DNA of 64,000 bases from contig CANCMG010000003.1 of NCBI GenBank assembly GCA_947378965.1, positions 44,926 to 108,925 of the forward strand, given 5' to 3'. The notes below the pieces were generated by a model. It made no database searches. It was not told the DNA's origin and saw nothing but the letters and a program-made list of their open reading frames with translations. Made by a program: the position numbers and the translations under genes. Numbering within the stretch: the first letter of the stretch is position 1; the number at the start of each line of letters is the position of its first letter. Source of the stretch: Alcaligenaceae bacterium. GTDB taxonomy: Bacteria > Pseudomonadota > Gammaproteobacteria > Burkholderiales > Burkholderiaceae_B. Shown piece after piece: positions 8,699 through 17,979 of the stretch.

Positions 8699-9982
8699 AT
8701 GTCTCGCAACGCTGAACTTTTTGAACGCGCCTGTCGCAGTATTCCTGGCGGCGTGAACTCACCCGTCAGGGCTTTTCGCTCGGTTGGTGGCACACCACGC
8801 TTTGTCGCGCGTGCACAAGGCCCTTATTTTTGGGATGCCGAAGACAAACGCTATATCGATTACATCGGCTCGTGGGGCCCAGCGATCTTGGGGCACGCGC
8901 ACCCTGAAGTCGTCAAAGCGGTACAAGACGCAGCGGTTCACGGCCTGTCGTATGGCGCCCCCACCGAAGCCGAAATTGAAATCGCTGAAATGCTGATTGC
9001 CCGCCTGCCCTCAATCGAACAGGTGCGTTTGGTCAGCTCTGGCACAGAGGCCACCATGACGGCCATTCGCCTGGCACGTGGCGCAACCGGGCGCAGCAAG
9101 ATCATCAAATTCGAAGGCTGTTATCACGGCCACGCCGACAGCCTGCTGGTCAAGGCGGGCTCTGGCTTGCTCACCGCTGGCGGCGACCCAACGTCTGCTG
9201 GCGTGCCACCCGAATTTGTTGCCCACACCATCGTGCTGGATTACAACGATATCGCCGGGGTCAAAGCCGCGTTTGCCACACATGGCAAAGAGATCGCCTG
9301 CATCATTGTTGAACCGATCGCGGGCAACATGAACTTGATCAAGCCGATCGCAGGCTTTCTTGAAACCCTTCGCAGTGAATGTACTGCACACGGTGCTTTG
9401 TTGATCTTTGATGAGGTCATGACGGGCTTTCGCGTCGGACCACAAGGCGTACAAGGTTTAACGGGTATCAAACCCGACATCACAACGCTGGCTAAAGTCA
9501 TCGGCGGCGGAATGCCCATCGGTGCCTTCGGCGCAAGCGCTGAGATCATGAAAAATATTGCTCCGCTCGGTGGTGTCTACCAGGCCGGCACCTTATCGGG
9601 CAACCCGGTCGCCGTGGCAGCGGGCATCACAACGCTTAAGTTGTTAAGCAAACCCGGCTTCTACGAAGACCTTGCAGCACGTACACTGAAGTTGACCGAG
9701 GGCTTAACCGCCGCCGCACGCAAGCACGGCATCGCCTTTTGTGCTGATGCCGTAGGAGGCATGTTTGGCTTGTATTTTTCAAGCACTGTACCCACCACGC
9801 TGGCTGAAGTGTCAGCCAGCAATGTCGACATGTTCAAAGTCTTTTTTCATGCCATGCTCGACGAAGGTGTCTACTTCGCACCCTCGGCGTATGAAGCAGG
9901 CTTTGTCTCATCGACCCACAACGACGAGGTCATCGCTGCCACAGTGGCTGCCGCAGATCGAGTGTTTGCGAAACTGGCGTGA
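8699..9982 (+). CDS. hemL: Glutamate-1-semialdehyde 2,1-aminomutase
   Basis: PLP-dependent enzyme that converts glutamate-1-semialdehyde to 5-aminolaevulinate for haem synthesis (C5 pathway). The PLP lysine is K266 in [17 protein letters not shown]. Other landmarks are NSPVRAF near the start, SSGTEATM (113-120), GCYHGHAD and [12 protein letters not shown]. At 427 residues it is the usual length. It ends the thiD-thiE-hemL run; the next genes are convergent. Confidence 0.97.
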   Translation: MSRNAELFERACRSIPGGVNSPVRAFRSVGGTPRFVARAQGPYFWDAEDKRYIDYIGSWGPAILGHAHPEVVKAVQDAAVHGLSYGAPTEAEIEIAEMLIARLPSIEQVRLVSSGTEATMTAIRLARGATGRSKIIKFEGCYHGHADSLLVKAGSGLLTAGGDPTSAGVPPEFVAHTIVLDYNDIAGVKAAFATHGKEIACIIVEPIAGNMNLIKPIAGFLETLRSECTAHGALLIFDEVMTGFRVGPQGVQGLTGIKPDITTLAKVIGGGMPIGAFGASAEIMKNIAPLGGVYQAGTLSGNPVAVAAGITTLKLLSKPGFYEDLAARTLKLTEGLTAAARKHGIAFCADAVGGMFGLYFSSTVPTTLAEVSASNVDMFKVFFHAMLDEGVYFAPSAYEAGFVSSTHNDEVIAATVAAADRVFAKLA

Positions 9983-10044
9983 TAAAAACACGGCTGTGCA
10001 TTGGCCGCGAAGGTGGTGGCACTACGCATTGGGCGTGACGATCA

Positions 10045-10117
10045 CAACACGACGTGTTGGTTTCCAAAAACGATTCACTTCAGCAGAGGGCGCTTTAGAC
10101 TCTTACCTGAAGTGAAT
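10045..10117. terminator. Two palindromic elements between hemL and livF
   Basis: The 140-base gap between convergent hemL and livF contains two inverted repeats. The first is a perfect palindrome with one central base, CAACACG-a-CGTGTTG (10045-10059). The second is an 11-base perfect stem, ATTCACTTCAG at 10073-10083 with CTGAAGTGAAT at 10107-10117, around a 23-base loop. Neither is followed by a T run. Termination in both directions is the simplest reading. A protein-binding site is the alternative, especially for the compact first element. Confidence 0.4.
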
Positions 10118-10122
10118 TCCGC

Positions 10123-10827
10123 TTAAACGCCGAGGTACCGTGTCCATAAGGTACGGTCTGCGTTTAACGCAGCAGAGCTGCCCTGCCACACGACACGCCC
10201 GCGCTCAAGGATCACGTGGCGATCGGCTAGTTTAATCAGCCGCTCAACGTACTTATCAATCACCAAGATCGTTTGTCCTTCTTGGCGCAAACGCGCCAAG
10301 CACTGCCAGATCTCTTCGCGCACCAAAGGTGCCAGGCCTTCAGTCGCCTCATCGAGCACCAGCAAACGCGGGTTGGTCACCAGCGCGCGGCCAATCGCCA
10401 GCATTTGCTGCTCGCCGCCCGACAGTTGGTTACCCATGTTGCCTGCACGCTCACGCAAGCGCGGAAACATCGCGAACACCCGCTCGGCATCCCACTGGTG
10501 CACTGAAGCCGCATTGCGTTGCGCGGCAAAGGCCGTTAAATGTTCGCGTACCGTCAGATTAGGAAAACACTGTCGCCCCTCAGGCACAATCGCCAACCCT
10601 AAGCGCGCGATCCGATCGGTTGACCAACCACGAATATCTTGCCCGTCGACTTGCAACGACCCTGCTTGCAAGGCAAGCTGACCAAAGAGTGTACGCACCA
10701 GGGTCGATTTGCCCATACCGTTGCGGCCTAACAAGGCCACCACTTCGCCAGAGGCGATCTCAAACGACACATCAAATAACACCTGGCTTAAGCCATAGCC
10801 GCTTTGAATGTTTTTAATGCTCAGCAT
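10123..10827 (-). CDS. livF: Branched-chain amino acid-type ABC transporter ATPase LivF
   Basis: A 234-residue ATPase of the hydrophobic amino acid uptake (HAAT) class. Walker A GRNGMGKST is at residues 34-42, the signature LSGGEQQMLAIGRAL follows, and Walker B ends in LVLDEATEGL, where LivF usually has E-G-L after DEA or DEP. It overlaps the livG stop by seven bases. It is the last gene of the livK-H-M-G-F operon and energises the LivHM permease. Confidence 0.93.
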   Translation of the reverse strand: MLSIKNIQSGYGLSQVLFDVSFEIASGEVVALLGRNGMGKSTLVRTLFGQLALQAGSLQVDGQDIRGWSTDRIARLGLAIVPEGRQCFPNLTVREHLTAFAAQRNAASVHQWDAERVFAMFPRLRERAGNMGNQLSGGEQQMLAIGRALVTNPRLLVLDEATEGLAPLVREEIWQCLARLRQEGQTILVIDKYVERLIKLADRHVILERGRVVWQGSSAALNADRTLWTRYLGV

Positions 10828-11609
10828 CGTAAGGTCTCCTGCGCGCCCTCGTCGCCCAGGTAGGCTTGCCGTACAGCATCGTTCAGCCGAATCTCTTCGG
10901 GCGTGCCTGTCGCGATGATGCGGCCGTACACCAGCACTGAGATGCGGTCGGCCAAGCGAAATACCGCTTGCATATCATGTTCAACCAAGAGCATTGCTGC
11001 GCGGCCACGCAACGAATCAATCAATTCGGTTAGTCGCAAAGTTTCATCGGGCCCCATGCCCGCCATGGGCTCGTCCAACAGCAACACCGAGGGGCGTGCC
11101 GCCCAAGCCAACGCAAATTCGAGCTTGCGTTGTTCTCCATGCGGCAGCGTCCCTGCAGGCAAATTCCATAAGGACACCTCAATTGAGCACTCGAGTGCCA
11201 AGGCCTGTGCGGCTTGAACCAAAGCCGTATCACGGTCGCGTGAACGCAGAAAACTAAACTGACTGCCTTGCTGCGCTTGCACGGCGATCAACAAGTTATC
11301 CATCACCGAGCTGGTTTGAAAAATATTGGTGATTTGATAAGAGCGCGCTAAGCCAGCCACGACACGTTGCTGCATCGAAGCGAGCGTCACGTCGCGCCCA
11401 TTGATTAACAAGCTGCCGCTATCTGCGGCGACGGCACCCGATAAAACATTGATCAAGGTCGATTTACCCGCGCCATTCGGGCCGATCAGCGCATGAATCT
11501 CGCCAGGCAATACTGTCAGCGACACTTGATCGCAGGCCTGCAACGCGCCATAGCACTTAGAGAGTTGAGTCGCGACAAGCGCTGGCGTCAGCGCAGACCT
11601 CGTAGTCAT
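10821..11609 (-). CDS. livG: Branched-chain amino acid-type ABC transporter ATPase LivG
   Basis: The second ATPase of the HAAT importer, 262 residues from the chosen ATG. Walker A GPNGAGKST is at 43-51. The signature is the LivG-type LPHGEQRKLEFALAW, and Walker B is VLLLDEPMAGM. The frame is open to 11696, but the ATG at 11609 overlaps the livM stop as ATGA, and the preceding 29 residues do not look like a LivG N-terminus. Confidence 0.92.
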   Translation of the reverse strand: MTTRSALTPALVATQLSKCYGALQACDQVSLTVLPGEIHALIGPNGAGKSTLINVLSGAVAADSGSLLINGRDVTLASMQQRVVAGLARSYQITNIFQTSSVMDNLLIAVQAQQGSQFSFLRSRDRDTALVQAAQALALECSIEVSLWNLPAGTLPHGEQRKLEFALAWAARPSVLLLDEPMAGMGPDETLRLTELIDSLRGRAAMLLVEHDMQAVFRLADRISVLVYGRIIATGTPEEIRLNDAVRQAYLGDEGAQETLRC

Positions 11610-12670
11610 GTCGTGCGCCGCAAAAAGATACCCGCCAAACCGCGCGGGGCAAACAGCACAATGATCAACAGCAAAACGCCGAGCGGTAAGTGCCAATAAT
11701 CTGTATAAAGGCGCAAAAACTCTTCAAGCAACAGCATCACTGCTGCGCCCACCACGCCACCAAAACGCAAGCCGATACCGCCAACAATGACCATAATGAT
11801 GAGATTGGCCGAGGCAGTCCAGTGCATCAAACTTGGAGACACAAATAAATTGTGATTGGCCAGCAAGGCTCCTGCCAAACCTGCCAGCGCACCCGCAAAC
11901 ACAAAGGCTACCAACTTGATCCGTAGTACTGGATAACCCAACGCGTGCATGCGTGCTTCATTCTCACGGATGCCTTGCAATGCTCGACCAAACCGTGCAT
12001 TCACCATACGGTGCATCAGCCACAGAGACGCGGTGACGATCCCTAAGACCAGATAATAAAACTGCGTATCACTGCTCAACTTCAACGCAGGCAAGACAGA
12101 TGGTGCCGCAAGGTTGATGCCATCTTCGCCGCCATACTCGCGCAATGAAATAAAGAGATAAAACACCATCTGCGCAAAGGCAAGTGTGATCATGATGAAA
12201 TACACACCTCGCGTGCGCAGCGAAATCGCACCGATCAACAACGCCAACACACCAGCCACCAGCATCGCCAGTGGCCAAGCCACAAGCGCCTGACTATAGC
12301 CCTGCGCAGATAATATCGCCACGACGTAGGCGCCCGCACCAAAAAAAGCGGCGTGTCCCAACGCCACCATGCCGCCATAGCCCAAAATAAAATTCAAACT
12401 GCTGGCGGCCAAGGCGTAAATCAATACGCGCCGCACAAAAGAAACATAAAACCCAAGATCAAACAAAGGTGCAATCACCGGAAACAGTACCAGCAACAGC
12501 AAGCATCCGAGAGGCAACCAAAATGTGACCCAGCGTGGCGCAGTGCTCGCAACTGTGTGACCCAGACCGTCAGTGTGAGACTTGGGCTCTGGCGCTGTGC
12601 CTGGCGAGACGACCGCTGCAACGTTCGTGCCATCGCGATAGTCAGAGGGGGCATTTGAGTGCGTAGTCAT
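11606..12670 (-). CDS. livM: Branched-chain amino acid-type ABC transporter permease LivM
   Basis: A 354-residue inner-membrane permease. About 40 hydrophilic residues come first, then repeated hydrophobic segments. The family stretch LNFILGYGGMVALGHAAFFG marks the conserved N-terminal permease core, and ALQGIRENEARMHALGY is the cytoplasmic coupling loop that contacts the ATPases. The start overlaps the livH stop by one base (TGATG at 12672-12668). The hydrophilic leader is longer than in Escherichia coli LivM, so a later start is possible, though no better site is obvious. Confidence 0.9.
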   Translation of the reverse strand: MTTHSNAPSDYRDGTNVAAVVSPGTAPEPKSHTDGLGHTVASTAPRWVTFWLPLGCLLLLVLFPVIAPLFDLGFYVSFVRRVLIYALAASSLNFILGYGGMVALGHAAFFGAGAYVVAILSAQGYSQALVAWPLAMLVAGVLALLIGAISLRTRGVYFIMITLAFAQMVFYLFISLREYGGEDGINLAAPSVLPALKLSSDTQFYYLVLGIVTASLWLMHRMVNARFGRALQGIRENEARMHALGYPVLRIKLVAFVFAGALAGLAGALLANHNLFVSPSLMHWTASANLIIMVIVGGIGLRFGGVVGAAVMLLLEEFLRLYTDYWHLPLGVLLLIIVLFAPRGLAGIFLRRTT

Positions 12671-13590
12671 CAGCCACGCGCCGGAAACAAACCCGCCGGT
12701 CTAAACACCAGCACCACCGCCATCAAGATATAAATCGAAATCGCTGCGAGCGTGGGGCCCACACTTGAGGCGACCGCTGGAGAAAAAAACAGTTTGAGCA
12801 AAGTGGGCAAAAAAGCCCGACCGGCGGTGTCAACAAAGCCTACGAGCAAAGCGCCCACAAACGCGCCGCGCATCGAACCGATGCCCCCAATCACAATACA
12901 CACCAAGACTAGGATCAGGATTTGCTCACCCATGCCTGCCTGGATGGCCGTGATCGGACCAAGCAAGGCGCCTGCCAAGGCAGCCAATACCGCCCCCAAC
13001 ACAAACACGCTCATAAATAGCAAAGGCACGCGCACGCCCATCAACGTCGCCATCTGTCGATTCGAGGCGCCGGCACGCACCAACACTCCAGCGCGTGTTC
13101 TGGTCACAAACAGATACAACCCAAGCGCCACCGCTAAACCAACGGCAATAATGAGCAGGCGATAGGCGGGATAAAGAAAATCAGATGACAGACTCACGGG
13201 CCCGGCGAGCGAAGAGGGCATATTCATCATGATGGGGGCTGGGCCCCAGATCATTTTGACAACGTCATTCGCAATCAAAATCACCGCAAAGGTGCCGAGC
13301 ACTTGAGCCAGATGATCGCGCACCACCAACTTGCGCACCAAAATCAGTTCAAGTACCAACCCAACCAAGCCCGTGATGACAGCTGCCATCACCACTGCTG
13401 CGACAAACGAACCAGTCACTTGCATGGTTTGGGCCGCAACATACGCACCGGCCATATACAGCGAGCCATGTGCCACGTTCAAGATATCTAAAATCCCAAA
13501 CACCAGCGTCAGGCCTGCCGCAATCAAAAACAGCATCAACCCAAACTGCAAGCCATTGAGCAATTGCTCGGCAATCAGCGTGCCACTCAT
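12670..13590 (-). CDS. livH: Branched-chain amino acid-type ABC transporter permease LivH
   Basis: A 306-residue permease from the chosen ATG. Typical LivH blocks are LNGLQFGLMLFLIAAGLTLV, FGILDILNVAHGSLYMAGAY and, near the C-terminus, VCIVIGGIGSMRGAFVGALL. The longer frame to 13662 would overlap livK. The ATG at 13590 has AGGTG six bases upstream and matches the family start. It pairs with LivM to form the channel. Confidence 0.92.
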   Translation of the reverse strand: MSGTLIAEQLLNGLQFGLMLFLIAAGLTLVFGILDILNVAHGSLYMAGAYVAAQTMQVTGSFVAAVVMAAVITGLVGLVLELILVRKLVVRDHLAQVLGTFAVILIANDVVKMIWGPAPIMMNMPSSLAGPVSLSSDFLYPAYRLLIIAVGLAVALGLYLFVTRTRAGVLVRAGASNRQMATLMGVRVPLLFMSVFVLGAVLAALAGALLGPITAIQAGMGEQILILVLVCIVIGGIGSMRGAFVGALLVGFVDTAGRAFLPTLLKLFFSPAVASSVGPTLAAISIYILMAVVLVFRPAGLFPARG

Positions 13591-13618
13591 CGCAGCACCT
13601 GTTGCCGAGCCGAGAGAC

Positions 13619-14785
13619 TTACTTTTTGCATTCGCCCACGTAAACGTCTTGGTACGAATCAAACACTTTGCCGACTAACTTGTTGGTGATGCGGCCATCA
13701 GCGTTCTTCTCGACCACGCGAACATACAGAGGCTGAATCGGAAAGTTATTGACGCCATACTTAAATGGGCCGCGCACCGATGAGAAGTCAGCTTTTTTCA
13801 AGGCAGCAATCACAGCTTCACGATCAGCAACTTTGCCACCCGTAGCCTTGACTGCAGCGTCGATCGCCATGATGGTGTCATAAGCCTGTGCGGCATACAC
13901 GGCAGGGTAACGATTGTTGTACTCTTTACGAAACGCCTCGACAAATTTTTTGTTCTGCGCATTGTCTAAATCGTGTGCCCACTGAGCGGTATTAAACATA
14001 CCGATCAAAGGCTCACCCACCGCCTGAATCACATCTTCATCTGCTGAAAACCCAGGGCCCACAAGCTTTACGCTTTGGTTTAAGCCCGCCGAAACAAACT
14101 GCTTCACAAAATTGATGCCCATCCCACCTGGCAAGAAGATGTAGATCGCGTCTGGCTTGACATCACGAATCTGCGCCAGCTCAGCTGCGTAATCAATCTG
14201 CCCAAGCTTGGTGTACACCTCTTGGTTTGGCGCAAGTTTGTAACCGCGTTTAAAGCCATTTAAGGCATCTTTGCCTGCTGGGTAATCTGGGGCGATGATG
14301 ACCATTTTTTTGAAACCACGGTCGGCCGCGACTTTACCCGCCGCCTCATGGAAGGCATCGTTTTGGTACGAGACACCAAACCAGTAGTCGTTGCACTGGG
14401 CGCCGGCAAACTGGCTAGGGCCTGGGTTGTTTGACAGGTAAGGGACTTTGGCCGCGAACAAGGCCGGGCCAACCGCTAACGCCACGTTTGAACCGATTGG
14501 GCCTGTAAAAAAATCGATTTTGTCGCGCTGGATATAGCGGGTGACCAACTGCCGTGCTTGGTCTGGGTTACCACCCATGTCGGTCTGAATAAACTCAGCG
14601 GGCTGCCCGCCCAACTTGTTGCCAAGCTGCTTGATCGCAAGATTAAAGCCGTCACGCGCTTCGGCACCCAGCGCCGCAAACGGACCCGACAAATCGTTTG
14701 CAATACCAACCTTAATTGGCGTTTGGGCAATTGCAAGGGCTGGCAACAGCAAAGCTGCTGCGAATAGGCGTTTAAACAGTCGCAT
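13619..14785 (-). CDS. ABC transporter substrate-binding protein (LivK/HAAT type)
   Basis: A 388-residue periplasmic binding protein. From the ATG at 14785, preceded by AGGAGA, residues 1-20 are a signal peptide (MRLFKRLFAAALLLPALAIA). The mature protein opens with the family sequence TPIKVGIANDLSGPFAALG. The two lobes and the PGFSADEDVIQ hinge region look complete. Family members bind leucine-type amino acids, amides, urea or aromatic acids, and this ligand cannot be fixed from sequence. It heads livHMGF. The divergent esterase hints at a catabolic substrate. Confidence 0.9.
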   Translation of the reverse strand: MRLFKRLFAAALLLPALAIAQTPIKVGIANDLSGPFAALGAEARDGFNLAIKQLGNKLGGQPAEFIQTDMGGNPDQARQLVTRYIQRDKIDFFTGPIGSNVALAVGPALFAAKVPYLSNNPGPSQFAGAQCNDYWFGVSYQNDAFHEAAGKVAADRGFKKMVIIAPDYPAGKDALNGFKRGYKLAPNQEVYTKLGQIDYAAELAQIRDVKPDAIYIFLPGGMGINFVKQFVSAGLNQSVKLVGPGFSADEDVIQAVGEPLIGMFNTAQWAHDLDNAQNKKFVEAFRKEYNNRYPAVYAAQAYDTIMAIDAAVKATGGKVADREAVIAALKKADFSSVRGPFKYGVNNFPIQPLYVRVVEKNADGRITNKLVGKVFDSYQDVYVGECKK

Positions 14786-14909
14786 AAGAGTCTCCTGGGC
14801 GCGCGAATAATTAGCGTCAAATAGTAGCAGGTGAAAATTATTTTGCCACGACAAACTTTTACCCTCAAAATAAGTACTTTGGTGCAGTTTTTAGGGCTCA
14901 ACGCACAAA

Positions 14910-15788
14910 ATGACCACAATACATGGCGAAACACCAACGCCTGCGCAAGCACAGTTAGACCTACAGTACAACGCGCGAGCAACCGTGCCTGACATTGCAC
15001 CTATGCTGCGCGATTACGCGGCGCTTAGCGCGCAAGCGCGTGCGACCCTGCCCTGCGCGCTGAACGTTTCCTACGGCGAACACCCAGACGAGACCTTGGA
15101 TATTTTTTTTGCACAAGACAATGCGCGGGCTCCCGTTTTTATCTACCTACATGGTGGCTACTGGCGCCTACTTTCTAAAGACGACTCAAGCTTTATGGCA
15201 CCGGCCCTGACTGCTGCAGGAATGACGGTCGTTGCAGTCAACTACTCGCTGGCGCCCGCGGTGACCCTGGATCGGATCGTGGATCAGACACGTCGGGCTG
15301 TGGCTTGGGTACAAAACAATATCGAACACTATCGCGGCAATGGTCAAAAACTGATCATTTCTGGCAGTTCGGCCGGCGGGCATCTTGGCGGCATGGTGCT
15401 TGCCCGCGGCTGGCAAGAGGCCTACGATTTTGACGCGAGCGGGCTCGCCGGCGCCGTGCTGCTCAGCGGCCTGTTTGACATCACCCCGCTGGTCAATACC
15501 CACATTAACGCATGGATGCACCTGAACCCCGAAGACGCTCGACGCAACAGCCCCCTGTTTGCCGTGCCCGAGGACGGCCCGCCGCTCATCGTCAGCTACG
15601 GTAGCAACGAAACCGAAACCTTCAAGCAACAATCTCGAGATTTTCTGGCTGCCTGGAAAGCCAAAGGACTGACAGGCGAGTATGTCGATATGCCTGACAC
15701 GAATCACTTTGATTTGGTCTTGCATTTAAACCAGCGTGAGAGCCCGCTCGTTCAAAAGTTACTTAAGCTGCTGGGCCTACCAGGTTGA
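14910..15788 (+). CDS. Alpha/beta hydrolase, kynurenine formamidase/BD-FAE-like
   Basis: A 292-residue serine hydrolase without a signal peptide. The oxyanion-hole motif HGGYW is at 81-85, the nucleophile elbow is G152-S-S154-A-G, and the catalytic histidine lies in PDTNHFDLV near the C-terminus. This HGGXW class includes kynurenine formamidases and carboxylesterases. No tryptophan-pathway gene is adjacent, so the formamidase role is only a possibility. It is divergent from the ABC binding-protein gene and shares a 124-base intergenic region with it. That gap contains AT-rich promoter-like sequence but no site I can define. Confidence 0.8.
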   Translation: MTTIHGETPTPAQAQLDLQYNARATVPDIAPMLRDYAALSAQARATLPCALNVSYGEHPDETLDIFFAQDNARAPVFIYLHGGYWRLLSKDDSSFMAPALTAAGMTVVAVNYSLAPAVTLDRIVDQTRRAVAWVQNNIEHYRGNGQKLIISGSSAGGHLGGMVLARGWQEAYDFDASGLAGAVLLSGLFDITPLVNTHINAWMHLNPEDARRNSPLFAVPEDGPPLIVSYGSNETETFKQQSRDFLAAWKAKGLTGEYVDMPDTNHFDLVLHLNQRESPLVQKLLKLLGLPG

Positions 15789-15865
15789 AGTTGCTCGCTC
15801 GGGCAATCTAGCTTCAAAAAAAAGCGATAATCACGCATCTTTCACCTTTTTAACTGCGAACCATC

Positions 15866-17092
15866 ATGGCCGTTAATCTGCATATCCCGTCTGACGACGC
15901 TGTTTACCCTGTTGCCGGCATTGAAATCGGCGTCACTGAAGCTGGCATCCGCAAAGCCGATCGCCGCGACCTGACGGTGTTTCGTTTGAGCGAAGGCACT
16001 AGCGTCGGTGGCGTGTTCACCCGCAATCGGTTCTGTGCTGCGCCGGTGCTGGTGTGTCAAGCGCACCTGACTGGCACGCACAACATTCGCGCGTTAGTGA
16101 TTAACACGGGCAACGCCAATGCAGGCACCGGCGAACCCGGCCTCAAAGCGGCCAATGAAACCTGTGACGCGCTCGCCGGTTTGCTAGGCCTGACGACTGC
16201 ACAAATTTTGCCGTTTTCAACCGGGGTGATCCTTGAGCCTTTGCCGGTAGATCGCCTCAAAGCGGGCCTACCCGCCGCGATTAAAAATTTAGCGGCCAAC
16301 AACTGGGTGTCAGCGGCGCATGGCATCATGACCACCGACACCTTGCCAAAAATTCACTCGCAACGCGTCAGCATCGGCGACAAGACCATCACGATTACCG
16401 GTATCAGTAAAGGCGCAGGCATGATTCGGCCTAACATGGCCACCATGCTGAGCTATCTCGCAACCGATGCAGGCATTGCCCAGTCGCTCATGAATGAACT
16501 GGCGCGCGAAGTAGCCGATGTCTCGTTTAACCGGATCACGGTAGATGGCGACACCTCAACCAATGACTCATTCATTGTCATGGCAACCGGCAAAAGCGGC
16601 CTAGTCGTTGATAGCGTGACGCACCCGCACTATGCCGCGCTCAAAGCCGCCCTATCCGGTGCAGCAATTGATTTGGCACAAAAAATCATACGCGATGCTG
16701 AAGGCGCCACTAAGTTCATGACGATTCAAGTCGAACAAGCCAACACCGTCGACGAGGCATTACTCGTTGCCTACGCCGTGGCACATTCACCTTTGGTTAA
16801 AACAGCCTTCTTTGCCAGCGACCCGAACTTAGGCCGCATTTTGGCTGCGATTGGCTACGCTGGCATCACTGACCTTGACGTGCGTGGTGTCAAACTTTGG
16901 TTAGGCGATGTGCTGGTCGCCGACAAAGGTGAACGTAATCCTGACTACCAAGAAGCCGACGGTCAGCGCGTCATGAAAGAACCCGAAATTTTAGTTCGCA
17001 TCGCACTGGGCCGTGGCACCGTCGCACAAACCGTTTATACCTGCGACTTTTCGCACGAGTATGTCAGCATCAACGCAGATTACAGATCCTAA
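15866..17092 (+). CDS. argJ: Bifunctional glutamate N-acetyltransferase / amino-acid acetyltransferase ArgJ
   Basis: Moves the acetyl group from N-acetylornithine to glutamate, recycling it in arginine synthesis. The 408-residue precursor contains the self-cleavage motif [18 protein letters not shown]193 should become the N-terminal nucleophile of the beta chain after autoproteolysis. The C-terminus [17 protein letters not shown] is the normal family ending. Its TAA overlaps the ATG of the next gene (TAATG at 17090-17094). No other arg gene is in the window. Confidence 0.97.
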   Translation: MAVNLHIPSDDAVYPVAGIEIGVTEAGIRKADRRDLTVFRLSEGTSVGGVFTRNRFCAAPVLVCQAHLTGTHNIRALVINTGNANAGTGEPGLKAANETCDALAGLLGLTTAQILPFSTGVILEPLPVDRLKAGLPAAIKNLAANNWVSAAHGIMTTDTLPKIHSQRVSIGDKTITITGISKGAGMIRPNMATMLSYLATDAGIAQSLMNELAREVADVSFNRITVDGDTSTNDSFIVMATGKSGLVVDSVTHPHYAALKAALSGAAIDLAQKIIRDAEGATKFMTIQVEQANTVDEALLVAYAVAHSPLVKTAFFASDPNLGRILAAIGYAGITDLDVRGVKLWLGDVLVADKGERNPDYQEADGQRVMKEPEILVRIALGRGTVAQTVYTCDFSHEYVSINADYRS

Positions 17093-17979
17093 TGAGCAAC
17101 GCTAATTTATCAAACGGGCCCGACTCGGCCGACTTAATGGCGCGCGCCCTGCGCGTATTGGCCCAACTTGAAGCCTGGTTACCGCCCACGCCTCCGCCCA
17201 CCGACTGGAAGGCGCTCGCCTTTCGTTGGCGCAAGCGCGGCGCCTCTCACGGTTGGCTGGATGCGATCGCTCATGTTGCGTTAATCAATACAACTGACTT
17301 GCAACACATCGAACGCCAGAAAGACATCATCGATCGCAATACGCGTCACTTTATTGAGGGCAAACCTGCTAACAATGTCTTGATGACTGGGGCTCGCGGC
17401 ACGGGTAAAAGCTCGCTAGTCAAAGCCATGCTCGCAAGCTACGCAGAAAAAGGTTTGCGGTTAATTGAAGTCGACAAAAGCGACCTGGCCGATTTGGCAG
17501 ACATCGTCGATCTGGTTGCCGAGCGGCCTGAAAAATTTATTGTGTTCTGCGACGACTTATCCTTCGAAGAAGGCGAGTCAGGCTACAAGGCACTGAAGTC
17601 TGTCCTGGATGGCTCGGCTGCCTCGGCCGGTACCAATGTTCTGATCTATGCCACCTCAAACCGCCGCCATCTCATGCCCGAATACATGAGCGAAAACTTA
17701 CAGGCCAAGCATCAAGCCGACGGCGAAGTTCACCCGGGCGAAACCGTTGAAGAAAAGATTTCATTGTCTGAGCGCTTTGGCCTGTGGCTATCGTTCTACC
17801 CCTTCAAACAAGACGATTATCTGGATATCGTCGCGCACTGGTTGCGCACCTTAGGCTGCTCAGAGGCCAGCATCGCCGAGGCACGTACCGAAGCCTTACA
17901 GTGGGCACTTGAACGTGGCTCGCGCTCGGGTCGCGTCGCCTGGCACTTTGCGCGCGACTGGTCGGCGCGCTATGCCTGA
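17092..17979 (+). CDS. DUF815 family AAA-type ATPase
   Basis: A 295-residue P-loop ATPase. Walker A is GARGTGKSS (100-108), Walker B is VFCDD (151-155), and an ATSNRRH sensor-1 segment lies at 187-193. The C-terminal third is helical and carries a SGRVAWHFARDW arginine region. Its function is not established; family genes are typically found next to argJ and the Nudix gene in Betaproteobacteria. It overlaps argJ by one base and the Nudix-ThiE gene by eight bases, so the three are one coupled operon. Confidence 0.88.
   Translation: MSNANLSNGPDSADLMARALRVLAQLEAWLPPTPPPTDWKALAFRWRKRGASHGWLDAIAHVALINTTDLQHIERQKDIIDRNTRHFIEGKPANNVLMTGARGTGKSSLVKAMLASYAEKGLRLIEVDKSDLADLADIVDLVAERPEKFIVFCDDLSFEEGESGYKALKSVLDGSAASAGTNVLIYATSNRRHLMPEYMSENLQAKHQADGEVHPGETVEEKISLSERFGLWLSFYPFKQDDYLDIVAHWLRTLGCSEASIAEARTEALQWALERGSRSGRVAWHFARDWSARYA

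Noticed and set aside
12670..13662. Longer LivH start at 13662.
   Set aside because: The extra 24 residues overlap the receptor gene and are not LivH-like; the ATG at 13590 has a good ribosome site.
14476..15000. A 174-residue minus-strand frame overlapping the ABC receptor start.
   Set aside because: It runs out of frame through the signal peptide of the receptor and covers the divergent esterase start; no motif supports it.
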